In this document: in pieces, positions 1 through 7,714 of the stretch
Layout: every line of letters begins with the position of its first letter
How positions within the stretch are numbered: position 1 is the stretch's first letter
Source: JBBCJM01 sp037190175
GTDB taxonomy: Bacteria; Pseudomonadota; Alphaproteobacteria; Rhodobacterales; Rhodobacteraceae
Reading direction: 5' to 3'
Assembly: GCA_037190175.1 (NCBI GenBank)
Contig: JBBCJM010000079.1
Location: 1-34,552 of the forward strand
Length of the DNA: 34,552 nucleotides
The notes under the pieces: model-generated
Databases searched by the model: none
The model's input: only the letters and a program-made list of their open reading frames with translations
Told to the model about the DNA's origin: nothing
Made by a program: the position numbers and the translations under genes

Positions 1-611
1 AGCGGCGCCAGGTCGGCGGCCGGGCAGGCCCGCGCCCGCCCGGCGCGTCCGGCCCCGGCCTGCCGGCGCAGCGTCGTCTCCAGCGCAGCCTCTGGGCTGT
101 CGGTGAACCGGCGGGCCAGCGCGGCATCGGCGATGTGGAAGAACCGCGGCACATGCGCCAGGAAGCTGAACCCGGCGCCGAGGTAGAGGGGCAGCGCCGC
201 GGCGGTGATCCCCGCGCCCATCAGCATCGCGTAACGCTCCTGCAGATACCGCAGGATGCCCCGGCCGAGGCCCAGCCCCCGCGCCGCGGGCGCCGTGATC
301 CAGGTGGTGAGTTCGGCGCCCTCGACCGCCGCGCCGTCCAGCCGGAAGGTGGCCGGCGTCGCGCCCATCGCCGCCACCACCGCATCCCCGCGCAGGGCCA
401 CGACCGAGGCGTTGCGGCCCTGCGCCCGGGGGGCCTCGCGCATCTGCCAGCCGATGAAGTCCGCCCGCGCCAGCGCGATGGGCCGCGGCCAAAGGTCGCG
501 GTAAAAGGCCGCGAGCGCCTCGTCCGGAACCCCCAGCTCCGCCGCGCTGCCGATCCGCACCCCGTCGGGGAAGGCGGCCGATCCGGCGGCAGGGGCGGGT
601 TTTCCGGTCAT
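1..611 (-). CDS. GNAT-family N-acetyltransferase (C-terminus cut by window edge)
   Basis: Reading the minus strand from the ATG at 611 gives an open frame with no stop up to base 1, so about 203 residues are visible and the C-terminus is missing. The protein begins MTGKPAPAAGSAAFPDGV. Around residues 90-110 it has GLGLGRGILRYLQERY, which looks like the acetyl-CoA pyrophosphate-binding motif of GNAT enzymes, followed by a segment like the usual GF near the end of the GNAT core (YLGAGFSFL). Before this is a strand-like VVALRGDAVVAAMGA. The acceptor substrate cannot be told. An in-frame ATG at 656 with a G-rich stretch just upstream would add 15 low-complexity residues; I prefer 611, but neither has a strong ribosome binding site. 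The gene diverges from the monooxygenase operon across about 196 bases. Confidence 0.7.
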   Translation of the reverse strand, partial: MTGKPAPAAGSAAFPDGVRIGSAAELGVPDEALAAFYRDLWPRPIALARADFIGWQMREAPRAQGRNASVVALRGDAVVAAMGATPATFRLDGAAVEGAELTTWITAPAARGLGLGRGILRYLQERYAMLMGAGITAAALPLYLGAGFSFLAHVPRFFHIADAALARRFTDSPEAALETTLRRQAGAGRAGRARACPAADLAP

Positions 612-723
612 CTGGGGCGGGCTCGCGGCTTCCGGGCTTTGCGGCGGTGATCGCATATTCCCCGCCGGGCCGCCACCATGGCGGTTACGCCGGGCAGCGA
701 GCCGCCATCGCATGACTCGATGA

Positions 724-734
724 TTGACTGACAG
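724..734 (+). promoter_or_regulatory. TTGACTGACAG motif upstream of the monooxygenase operon
   Basis: This 11-base sequence lies 74 bases before the monooxygenase start and recurs exactly at 11601-11611 in the SDR/TRAP divergent promoter. Just downstream is a small palindrome, AAACaGTTT (741-749). The shared word may be an operator for one regulator of both operons. TTGACT could also serve as a -35 hexamer, but no convincing -10 is placed 16-18 bases away. The rest of the 612-807 intergenic region shows nothing else I can name. Confidence 0.4.
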
Positions 735-807
735 AGTTACAAACAGTTTGCGCGCCCTTCCACCCCATGCTAGAGCCTCCCCGCGGATCCGCTGGGGGAG
801 GGACGGG

Positions 808-2655
808 ATGGGCAGGCAATCCGGGCAACCGATCGAGGGCGACATCGCCGGGCTCGACCCCTTCCTGCTGATCTCCGCGCTGGTGCAGGCGACGGGCGAG
901 GCTGACCTGCTGCACGAGGCCATGCCCTATGCCATGGCTCCAAGCCGGACCCCCGACACGCTGCCCGCCCCCCTGCGCCGGCGGATGGCGGACCTCGCCG
1001 CCCGCGCGGTGGAAGAGCCGACGAACTTTACCCTTTCGCCCGACCTCCTGCGCGAGATGGTGAACTTCGCCGCCGGCACCGAGGTGCCGCCCGACTACCT
1101 GCCGATGCTGCTGGAGGAATCCGGCGTGCTGCCCCGCGCGGTGGACGCGCTGGGGCCGCTGCCGCAGGCGCCGCATTCGGTCGCCATCGTCGGCGCCGGG
1201 GTGTTCTCCATCGCGCTGGCGGTCTATCTGAAACGCGCCGGCATCCCCTTCACCATCTACGAGAAGAGCGACGGCCTGGGCGGCACCTGGGTCGACAGCC
1301 GCTATCCCGGCTGCGGCGTGGACACCACCAGCCACCTCTACGTCTATTCCTTCGCGCTGAACCCCGACTGGCCGCGCTATTTCAGCAAGCAGCGGGAGGT
1401 GCTGGAGTATCTCGGGCAGGTGGTCGACCGCTTCGGCCTGCGCGAGCACATGCGCTTCGGCACCGCCATCGAGGCCGCCCGCTATGACGAGACCGCCAGC
1501 CGCTGGCGCCTGACCGCGCGCGCGAAGGGGCAGGCGGAGGAGATCGAGGCGAATGTCCTGGTCAGCTGCGTCGGCCAACTGAGCGTGCCCTTCACCCCGG
1601 ACATCCCGGGGCTGGACAGCTTCGCCGGCCCGGTGCTGCACACCGCCCGCTGGCCGGCGGACGCCGATCTGGCCGGCAAGCGGGTGGCGATGATCGGCGC
1701 GGCGGCCAGTGCGGTGCAGCTTGGCCCCACCATCGCCCCCGAGGTGCAAAGCCTCACCGTCTTCCAGCGGTCGCCGCAATGGCTGTCGGTGCGGCCCAAC
1801 TATCACCTGCCGGTCGGCGCGGGGGAACGGCGGGCGCTGCGTGAGATCCCGCATTTCATCAACTGGCACCGGCTGGGGGTGCTGTGGCAGTTCGGCGACC
1901 GGCTGTACCCCGCGCTGATCACCGAGGACGGCCGCCCCTCGCCCGCCAACGACGAGTTGCGCCGGATGTGGGAGGGGCATATCCGCGGCAAGCTGGAGGG
2001 CCGGCCCGACCTCTTGGCCAAGGCGCTGCCCGACTTCCCGCCGCTGACCAAGCGGGTGCCGGTGGATTTCGGCTGGCTCGACATGCTTCGCCGCGACAAT
2101 GTGCATCTGGTCACCAACCGGATCGCCAGGGCGGAGCCCGGGGGGCTGGTCACCGCCGACGGCACGCTGCACGCGGCCGACGCGATCGTGCTGGCCACCG
2201 GCTATGAGGCGACGCGGATGATCCAGACCCTGCGGATCGAGGGCCGCGCCGGCCGCGACCTGCAAGCCGAATGGCAGGGTGACGATGCGCGTGCCTATCT
2301 GGGGATGACCGTGGCGGGCTACCCCAACCTGTTCATCATGTACGGCCCCAACAGCAACCTCGGCCACGGCGGCAGCCTGATGTTCCAGGGCGAGTGCCAG
2401 GCGCGCTACATCGCCACCGCCCTGCGGCACATGGCCGGCGCCGGCGCCGCCGAGATCGAATGCCGCGACGAGGTGTTCCGCGCCTTCAACGCCGAACTCG
2501 ACCGCCAGATGGCGCGCACGGTCTGGACCACCCCGGGGGTAACCAACTGGTTCAAGAACAGCCGCGGCCGCGTCGTCAACAACTGGCCCTGGCCGCTGCA
2601 AGGCTACTGGCAGCGCACCCGCGCCTTCGCGCCCGGGGACTATGCCATTCGGTGA
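808..2655 (+). CDS. Baeyer-Villiger-type FAD/NADPH monooxygenase
   Basis: The 615-residue product is a class B flavoprotein monooxygenase that would insert one oxygen of O2 next to a ketone, making an ester or lactone. Two dinucleotide-binding folds are visible: VAIVGAGVFS for FAD near residue 130 and VAMIGAAASA for NADPH near 295. Between them is FAGPVLHTARWP, which fits the Baeyer-Villiger fingerprint FxGxxxHxxxWP. GGTWVDSRYPGCGVDT is the typical flavin-contact segment. About 125 residues precede the FAD site, an N-terminal extension like that of 4-hydroxyacetophenone monooxygenase (about 640 aa) rather than the shorter cyclohexanone type. The ATG at 808 follows a strong Shine-Dalgarno (GGGGGAGGGAC); a TTG at 724 in frame is less likely. 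It heads a five-gene operon. Family is secure; the ketone substrate is unknown. Confidence 0.9.
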   Translation: MGRQSGQPIEGDIAGLDPFLLISALVQATGEADLLHEAMPYAMAPSRTPDTLPAPLRRRMADLAARAVEEPTNFTLSPDLLREMVNFAAGTEVPPDYLPMLLEESGVLPRAVDALGPLPQAPHSVAIVGAGVFSIALAVYLKRAGIPFTIYEKSDGLGGTWVDSRYPGCGVDTTSHLYVYSFALNPDWPRYFSKQREVLEYLGQVVDRFGLREHMRFGTAIEAARYDETASRWRLTARAKGQAEEIEANVLVSCVGQLSVPFTPDIPGLDSFAGPVLHTARWPADADLAGKRVAMIGAAASAVQLGPTIAPEVQSLTVFQRSPQWLSVRPNYHLPVGAGERRALREIPHFINWHRLGVLWQFGDRLYPALITEDGRPSPANDELRRMWEGHIRGKLEGRPDLLAKALPDFPPLTKRVPVDFGWLDMLRRDNVHLVTNRIARAEPGGLVTADGTLHAADAIVLATGYEATRMIQTLRIEGRAGRDLQAEWQGDDARAYLGMTVAGYPNLFIMYGPNSNLGHGGSLMFQGECQARYIATALRHMAGAGAAEIECRDEVFRAFNAELDRQMARTVWTTPGVTNWFKNSRGRVVNNWPWPLQGYWQRTRAFAPGDYAIR

Positions 2656-2667
2656 CCGGGGCGGATC

Positions 2668-2685
2668 CTGACATGTCGTATGACA
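2668..2685 (+). promoter_or_regulatory. Compound palindrome before the decarboxylase-family gene
   Basis: The 111-base gap after the monooxygenase contains GACATGTC (2670-2677), a perfect 8-base palindrome, overlapping TGTCgtatGACA (2674-2685). The words CTGACA and GTATG(A/T)CA also occur in the 11604-11620 palindrome before the TRAP operon. It is probably an operator for a second internal promoter, so the four downstream genes may be started separately. No -35/-10 pair is clear. Confidence 0.35.
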
Positions 2686-2766
2686 ATATGCTTGAGTGTC
2701 GATGTGCAGGGCCATAGTCTCCGACCGGCCAGAACGACACGCCTGCCAGCCCCGCGAGGAAGCCCG

Positions 2767-3186
2767 ATGACATCCCCCCTTCGCCCCGAATTCCAGACCG
2801 AGCTGTTCGAGAAGGGCCTCGGCATCCGCCGCGAGGTCGTGGGCGAGGCCTATGTCGAACGCTCGCTGGCCAATGCCGACGATTTCACCGCGCCCCTGCA
2901 GAAGCTCATCACCGAATGGTGCTGGGGCGAGGTCTGGGGCCGCACCGGGCTGGACCGGCGCACGCGCAGCTTCCTGAACCTCGCCATGCTGGCGGCGCTG
3001 AACCGGCCGCACGAGCTGCGGCTGCACGTGCAGGGCGCGCTGAACAACGGCATCTCGCCCGAGGAGATCCGCGAGGTCGTGCTGCAGGTCGCGATCTATT
3101 GCGGGGTGCCGGCGGCGCTGGACGCCCAAAGGGTGGCGGTCGAGGCGATCCGGTCGCATCAGGCCGAGGGGAACACCTGCCCTTGA
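2767..3186 (+). CDS. Carboxymuconolactone decarboxylase family protein (PcaC-like)
   Basis: This 139-residue alpha-helical protein matches the carboxymuconolactone decarboxylase family. Residues 55-125 contain the PcaC-like pattern: DRRTRSFLNLAMLAAL, then ELRLHVQGALNNGISPEEIREVV and LQVAIYCGVPAALDAQRVA. The AhpD-type CxxC redox pair is absent, so a peroxidase or disulfide role is unlikely. In the beta-ketoadipate pathway such proteins decarboxylate a lactone. Here, beside a Baeyer-Villiger enzyme and hydrolases, it may act on a lactone or keto-acid intermediate, which is inference. The ATG at 2767 follows GAGGAAG at good spacing. Its TGA overlaps the TTG start of the hydrolase by four bases. 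Confidence 0.85.
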   Translation: MTSPLRPEFQTELFEKGLGIRREVVGEAYVERSLANADDFTAPLQKLITEWCWGEVWGRTGLDRRTRSFLNLAMLAALNRPHELRLHVQGALNNGISPEEIREVVLQVAIYCGVPAALDAQRVAVEAIRSHQAEGNTCP

Positions 3187-4112
3187 CCGCGCCCGCCCTG
3201 CACCCGGAGCTTCGCGCGCGGCTGGCCACGGCGGGGCCGGCCACCGTCGAGGCCGCGCGCGCGGGCCTCATGGCGCGCTATGGCGGCCTGCCGCGGGCCG
3301 AGGTCGGCGCCGCCCGCGACCTGTCGATCCCCGGCCCCCTCGGCCCGCTGCGGCTGCGCATCTATCGCCCAAAGGCCGCCGGGCCGCGGCCGGTGCTGGT
3401 CTGGCTGCACGGCGGCGGCTTCGTGGTGGGCAACCTCGAGACGCATGACGCGCTGTGCCGCGCGCTGTGCGCGGGGGCCCGGGCGGTGGTGGTGGCGGTC
3501 GATTACGCGCTGGCGCCCGAGCACCGCTTTCCGGCGGGGCTGAACGACTGCCTCGCCGCGATCCGCTGGGTGGTGGGGAACATGGCCGAGATCGGCGGCG
3601 ACCCGCGGCGGCTGGCGCTGGGCGGCGACAGCGCCGGAGCCAATCTGGCCGCGGTCTGCGCGCTGGAGCTGCGGGGCGAGGGGCTGGCGGCGCTGCTGCT
3701 GGCCTGCCCGGTCACCGACGCGCCCGACCCCGCCCGGCCCTCCTACATCGAGCGGGCCGAGGGGTGGGGGCTGACCGCGGCCGGGATGGACTGGTTCTTC
3801 CGCCAGTACCTGGACGATCCGGCGCAGGCCCGCGACCCCCGCGTCGCCCCGCTGCGGGCAAAGGATCTGTCCGCCCTGCCGCCCACCTGGCTGCTGACCG
3901 CCGAGTTCGATCCCCTGCGCGACGAGGGGGCGGAGTTCGCCCGCCGGCTGGACGCGGCCGGGGTGGTGGTCGAACATCTGCATGATGCCGAGGCCAACCA
4001 CGGTTTCGTGGTCTGGGCCGGCACCACCGAACCTTCGGCCCGGGCGATCCGTGCCGCCTGCACCTGGCTGGACCGGCGTCTGGCCGAGATTGACGACGGG
4101 AGAGAACAATGA
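3183..4112 (+). CDS. Alpha/beta hydrolase, hormone-sensitive-lipase type
   Basis: The 309-residue product belongs to the HSL (family IV) esterases. It has the oxyanion-hole HGGGF at residues 76-80, the nucleophile serine in GDSAG (Ser150), a likely acid in EFDPLRDE (Asp243) and the histidine in ANHGF (His273), so the triad is complete. DYALAPEHRFPA is also a family hallmark. There is no signal peptide, so it is cytoplasmic. I place the start at the TTG (3183), which overlaps the preceding TGA as TTGA and gives a normal family length; GAGGGGAA lies upstream. In this operon it could open the ester or lactone made by the monooxygenase. The next gene starts inside its stop (ATGA at 4109). Confidence 0.9.
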   Translation: MTAPALHPELRARLATAGPATVEAARAGLMARYGGLPRAEVGAARDLSIPGPLGPLRLRIYRPKAAGPRPVLVWLHGGGFVVGNLETHDALCRALCAGARAVVVAVDYALAPEHRFPAGLNDCLAAIRWVVGNMAEIGGDPRRLALGGDSAGANLAAVCALELRGEGLAALLLACPVTDAPDPARPSYIERAEGWGLTAAGMDWFFRQYLDDPAQARDPRVAPLRAKDLSALPPTWLLTAEFDPLRDEGAEFARRLDAAGVVVEHLHDAEANHGFVVWAGTTEPSARAIRAACTWLDRRLAEIDDGREQ

Positions 4113-4993
4113 CGAGCCTGGGCTTCATCGGGGTCGGACGGATGGGCGCGCCGATGGTGCGGCGGCTGATGGCGGCGGGCCATGCGGTGACCGTCCACGA
4201 CCCCAACGCGGCGGCGGTGGCGGATCTGGTGGCAGCCGGCGCCACGGCGGCCGAGGGGCCGGCCACGCTGGCCGACCGGGCCGAGATCGTCTTCCTGTCG
4301 CTGCCCACGCCCGAGATCGTGCAGGCGGTGGCCTCCGGCCTGGCCGGCGGCAAGGCGCTGCGGATCGTGGTCGACCTTTCCACCACCGGGCCGCGCGGGG
4401 CCAAGGCGCTGGCCGAGGGGCTCGCCCGGCACGGGATCGGCTGCGTCGACTGCCCGGTCAGCGGCGGGGTGGCGGGGGCGGAAAACGGCAAGCTGTCGCT
4501 GATGGCCGCGGGGGCCGACGCGCATTTCACCGAGGTGGAACCCCTGCTGCTGACCTTCGGCAAGGTCACCCATGTCGGGCAGGAACCCGGGCAGGCCCAG
4601 CTGATCAAAGTGATCAACAACCTGATGTCGGTGACCGCGCTCGCCATCGCCTCCGAGGGGCTGGTGCTGGCGCAGAAGGCCGGCCTCGATCCCGCGGTGC
4701 TGATGCAGGTGGTCAACACCGGCAGCGGCCGCAGCAACGCGTCGGAAGACAAGGTGCCGAAATACGTGCTCACCCGCTCCTTCGACTTCGGCTTCGCGCT
4801 GGGGCTGTCGGCCAAGGACGTGCGGCTGTGCCTGGACGAGGCCGAGGCGCTGGGGGTGCCGATGATCGTCGGCCAGGCGGCGCGGCAGGTGCTGACCATC
4901 GCCAAGGGGATGCTGGGGCCGGAGGGCGACCTCAGCGAGCTGATCAAGCCCATGGAGCAATGGGCGGGCGTCGAGGTGAGGCCGGGGAGGTGA
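4109..4993 (+). CDS. 3-hydroxyisobutyrate-dehydrogenase-like NAD(P) oxidoreductase
   Basis: The 294-residue product belongs to the beta-hydroxyacid dehydrogenase family, which oxidises a 3-hydroxyacid to the matching semialdehyde or keto acid, or reduces in the other direction. It starts with the cofactor loop GFIGVGRMGAPM (residues 4-15). DCPVSGG near residue 113 is the substrate-binding signature, and KVINN near 167 carries the catalytic lysine and asparagine. Length is typical. Translation is coupled at both ends: ATGA with the hydrolase and GTGA with the MmgE/PrpD gene. It probably handles the hydroxy acid released by hydrolysis. It could be a tartronate-semialdehyde or glyoxylate-type reductase; the exact substrate is not readable. 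Confidence 0.9.
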   Translation: MTSLGFIGVGRMGAPMVRRLMAAGHAVTVHDPNAAAVADLVAAGATAAEGPATLADRAEIVFLSLPTPEIVQAVASGLAGGKALRIVVDLSTTGPRGAKALAEGLARHGIGCVDCPVSGGVAGAENGKLSLMAAGADAHFTEVEPLLLTFGKVTHVGQEPGQAQLIKVINNLMSVTALAIASEGLVLAQKAGLDPAVLMQVVNTGSGRSNASEDKVPKYVLTRSFDFGFALGLSAKDVRLCLDEAEALGVPMIVGQAARQVLTIAKGMLGPEGDLSELIKPMEQWAGVEVRPGR

Positions 4994-6318
4994 GCGCCTC
5001 GGCCCTTCTGGCCGGCTTCGCGGCGGGGCCGGTGAAGGTGCCGGAGGCGGTGCGGCACGAGGCGGTGCGGTCGATCACCAACGGCCTCGCCACCGGGCTG
5101 GCCGGCAGCGGCGATGCCGCGACCGGGATCGCGGCGCGGGTGGCGGGGCGGTTCTCCTCCGAGGCCCAGGCCAGCGTCATCGGGCGCAGCGGGCGGGTGG
5201 ACATCCTCACCGCCGCCTTCCTGAACGCCATCGCCATCAACGTGCACGATTTCGACGACACCCATCCCGGCACCATCCTGCATCCCACCGCGCCGGTGCT
5301 GCCGGTGCTGCTGGCGCTGGCCGAGACGCGGCCGGTCACCGGCGCGGCGCTGCTCGACGCCTTCGCCGTGGGGGTCGAGGTGGAATGCCGGATCGCCAAT
5401 GCAGTCTCCCCCGGCCACTACCGCCGCGGCTGGCACATCACCCCCACCTGCGGCGTGTTCGGCGCCGCTGCGGCGGCGGGGCGGGTGCTGGGGCTGGACG
5501 GCGCAAGGATGCTGGACGCCTTCGGCATCGCCTCGGCCCAATCCTCGGGTCTGGTCGAGACGCTGGGGACCATGGCGAAGAGCGTGGGCGTGGGGAATGC
5601 GGCAAGGGGCGGGCTCTTGGCGGCGCTGCTGGCGCAGGAGGGGATGAAGGGGCCGGGGTTGCCGCTGGAGGGCCCGCGTGGGTTCCTGCGGGTGACCGGC
5701 GAGGGCGCCGATCCTGCCTGCCTGACCGAGGGGCTGGGCAAGCACTGGGAACTGCCGAAGAACACGTACAAGCCCTATCCCTGCGGGGTGGTGCTGAACG
5801 CGGTGATCGAGGCGGCGCTGGAAATCGCCGCCCGGCCCGGCTTCAACCCCGCCCGGGTGGTGCGGGCCGAGGTGCGCGGCCATGCCCTCTTGGCCGAGCG
5901 CGCCGACCGCCCGACCCCGGCCGAGGGCCGCGAGGCGCAGGTCAGCGCCCAGCACGCGGTGGCGGTGGCGCTGCGGCACGGGCGGGCGGGGCTGGACGAA
6001 TTCTCCGACGCCGCCGTGCAGGACCCTGCCAACATCGACCTGCGCAACAAGGTGGCGGTTGTCATCGACCCCGCCCTGCCGGTAGGCGCCGCCATGCTGG
6101 CGGTGACGCTGGCGGACGGAGCCACCCTCGCCCGCCGCATCGACCAGGCCCGCGGCGACACCACCCGCCCGCTGACCGACGCCGAGATCGAGGGCAAGCT
6201 GCGGCAACTGGCGGCATGGGGCGCGCCGGGGGTGGCGGTGGAACCGCTGCTGCGCGCCCTGCGGGACCTGCCGGGAACCGCGGACGCCGGAGCCCTCGCC
6301 CGGCTGGCGACGCCCTGA
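4990..6318 (+). CDS. MmgE/PrpD family protein (2-methylcitrate dehydratase-like)
   Basis: The 442-residue product matches the MmgE/PrpD family, which includes 2-methylcitrate dehydratase and cis-aconitate decarboxylase. Visible family features are the N-terminal helical stretch, NVHDFDDTHPGTILHPTAPV near residues 78-97, PTCGVFGAAAAAGRVLGLD near 155, and KPYPCGVVLNAVIEAAL near 258. The GTG start at 4990 overlaps the previous stop as GTGA and gives the usual length. In this setting it would dehydrate or decarboxylate a hydroxylated di- or tricarboxylate late in the pathway. No other 2-methylcitrate cycle gene (prpB, prpC) is near, so a true propionate role is doubtful. Confidence 0.85.
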   Translation: MSASALLAGFAAGPVKVPEAVRHEAVRSITNGLATGLAGSGDAATGIAARVAGRFSSEAQASVIGRSGRVDILTAAFLNAIAINVHDFDDTHPGTILHPTAPVLPVLLALAETRPVTGAALLDAFAVGVEVECRIANAVSPGHYRRGWHITPTCGVFGAAAAAGRVLGLDGARMLDAFGIASAQSSGLVETLGTMAKSVGVGNAARGGLLAALLAQEGMKGPGLPLEGPRGFLRVTGEGADPACLTEGLGKHWELPKNTYKPYPCGVVLNAVIEAALEIAARPGFNPARVVRAEVRGHALLAERADRPTPAEGREAQVSAQHAVAVALRHGRAGLDEFSDAAVQDPANIDLRNKVAVVIDPALPVGAAMLAVTLADGATLARRIDQARGDTTRPLTDAEIEGKLRQLAAWGAPGVAVEPLLRALRDLPGTADAGALARLATP

Positions 6319-6328
6319 TCTCCATCCT

Positions 6329-6343
6329 CCGGCGTTGCGCCGG
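6329..6343 (+). terminator. Hairpin after the monooxygenase operon
   Basis: CCGGCG-ttg-CGCCGG forms a perfect 6-bp stem 11 bases after the MmgE/PrpD stop. There is no T-tract, so it may be a weak terminator or part of the extragenic repeat that follows. Confidence 0.35.
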
Positions 6344-6381
6344 TGGAAAGCGCCGGGGGTTTCACACCCCCGGACCCCCGT

Positions 6382-6480
6382 GGAGTATTTCTCCAAGGTG
6401 AGGAGACAAGGGGGGACAATTTTAGTCGAATTGTTCCTCATCTTGGCCGAAATACTCCGGAGTCCGGGGCAGCGCCCCGG
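6382..6480. repeat. Large extragenic inverted repeat plus GC hairpin
   Basis: A long interrupted stem is visible. GGAGTATTT (6382), CCAAG (6393), TGAGGA (6399) and ACAATT (6416) pair with AATTGT (6429), TCCTCA (6435), CTTGG (6442) and AAATACTCC (6450-6458). It is followed by CCGGGGC-agc-GCCCCGG (6464-6480). Composite elements of this look are common between genes in Rhodobacteraceae from general knowledge. It may act as a bidirectional terminator and sits directly beside the IS110 element. Confidence 0.7.
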
Positions 6481-6528
6481 AGGGTTCAGCCTGCGCAACA
6501 CTTGAAAGAAGGCCGTAGCAACTGTCTT

Positions 6529-7504
6529 TCACGCGGTTTGATTGCGGTAGTCTTGTCCTGCCCTGGTCATTGCGTTGAGGATTGTGAGGAGTTTTCTGGC
6601 GCAGGCTGTGATGGCGAGTTTCGGGGGTTTTCCGGCGGCTTCGAGGCGGGTCCGGAATGCCTTGAGGGCCGGATCGTAGCGCGAGGCGATGTGAGGGGGG
6701 ACCGTGGCCCCGGTGGGGCCGCGTAAGCCCCCCGCAAGGGCGAGGTAGAGCGCGCGGCGGACATCTGGCCTCCCGCCCCAGATGCGGCGCTTGCCACGAT
6801 GAAGGCCGCTGTCGCAGGCCTGGGGGGCGAGGCCTGCGAGGCTGGCGATCCGGCGATGGTCAAGCTGACCAAGCTCGGGCAGGCGGGCGATCAGGACGGC
6901 GGCGATCGTAGGGCCGATGCCGGGCACCGAGCGCAGGCGGCGCCTCTCTTCGGCCAGTCGGTCGCGGGTTTCGATCAGTACCGCGATGACCGTTTCGATG
7001 GCCTTGAGATGGGCCTGCAGGACGTCGACAAGCGCCGCGATCTCGCGCAGGAGCCAGGGATCGCGGGCGGTTCCGGCGCGGTTCTTCTCGGCCCGGATCG
7101 TGGCGACCAGGTCGTCCCGGCGGGCCACAAGGTCGCAGAGCCGCGCCCGGTCGGGGTCCTCCGGCGGGGTCGGGGGCCAGCTCCAGTGCCCGGCCCATGC
7201 GGGCCAGCACCTCGGCGTCCACCCGGTCGGTCTTGGCCAGCCTGCCGGTCGCGCGGGCGAACGCGCGGGCCTGGCGGGGGTTCACGCGGGCATGAGGAAC
7301 GCCTGCCTTCGCCAGGGCATGGGTCAGGGGCCGCTCATAGCCGCCGGAGGCCTCCAGCACCACGAGCGCCCCCTTCGCAGCACTGGCAAACCGCGCGAGC
7401 GCCGGCTTCGTCGCGGCAATCCGCTCGTGGCGGGATGTGGAAAGGTGGAAGACGTCGATCCAGTCCTTCGCGATATCGACGCCGATGATGTCTTGTGCGA
7501 TCAT
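6529..7504 (-). pseudogene. IS110-family transposase, broken by a +1 frameshift
   Basis: The N-terminal part, from the ATG at 7504 (MIAQDIIGVDIAKDWIDVF), carries the RuvC-like acidic residues: D in GVDIAKD, E in VLEASGGYE and D in KTDRVDAEVLARM. The C-terminal part lies in the next frame and has SVPGIGPTIAAVLIA and SLAGLAPQACDSGLHRGKR, including the conserved serine region, then GGRPDVRRALYLALAGG. The span of 976 bases is one more than a multiple of three. Removing one G from the G5 run at 7172-7176 would join the frames through LAPTPPEDPDRARLCDLVAR, which reads like a normal linker. The result would be about 324 residues, close to family length. It is either a recent inactivating insertion or a sequencing error. 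Confidence 0.8.
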
Positions 7505-7519
7505 GACGGCACCTGTCCT

Positions 7520-7690
7520 TGATCTGCGGGATCGGTCGTTCACGCGACCCTCCCAGGCAACTGTTCAGGTTCGAAGTCGGTCGGCAGACGAGCCCCAAGC
7601 TACGGCACGGGCTCAAAGGCCCAAGGGTGGGTCGGGGTCTCGTCTGCCACCACCATCATCGCAGATCGCAAAGAGACAAGGGTGGGCGAT
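7520..7690 (-). ncRNA. Candidate IS110 bridge RNA (seekRNA) region
   Basis: IS110-group elements encode a structured guide RNA in the non-coding end upstream of the transposase; this is established for the family. Here about 200 non-coding bases precede the transposase start. They contain a strong stem: GGCAGACGAG (7583-7592) pairs with CTCGTCTGCC (7639-7648) around a 46-base loop. The loops that would pair with target and donor DNA were not worked out, and the RNA ends are guesses. Confidence 0.45.
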
Positions 7691-7714
7691 CTCACGCACC
7701 TTCCGGGCCAGTCC

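Larger units (their letters stand above)
6490..7700 (-). mobile_element. IS110-family insertion sequence (approximate ends)
   Basis: A DEDD-type transposase with about 200 bases of non-coding sequence on its 5' side has the layout of an IS110-group element, about 1.2 kb. IS110 elements usually lack clear terminal inverted repeats, and I cannot fix the exact ends. The right end lies between the extragenic hairpin (6480) and the transposase stop (6529), the left end between 7650 and the SDR stop (7715). It separates two operons that look like parts of one pathway. Confidence 0.7.

Noticed and set aside
2692..2718. TTGAGT ... CATAGT as a promoter for the PcaC-like gene
   Set aside because: The spacer is only 15 bases and both hexamers are poor matches.
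2767..3186. AhpD-type alkylhydroperoxidase
   Set aside because: The CxxC pair is absent and the C-terminal half follows PcaC.
3712..6501. Minus-strand open frame of over 900 codons, and a similar one at 685-3159
   Set aside because: Both run antisense to well-supported enzyme genes and have low-complexity composition with no recognisable motif.
6860..7128. Programmed frameshifting to join the two transposase halves
   Set aside because: IS110 transposases are normally a single frame, and I see no A-rich slippery heptamer; a single-base insertion in a G run explains it better.
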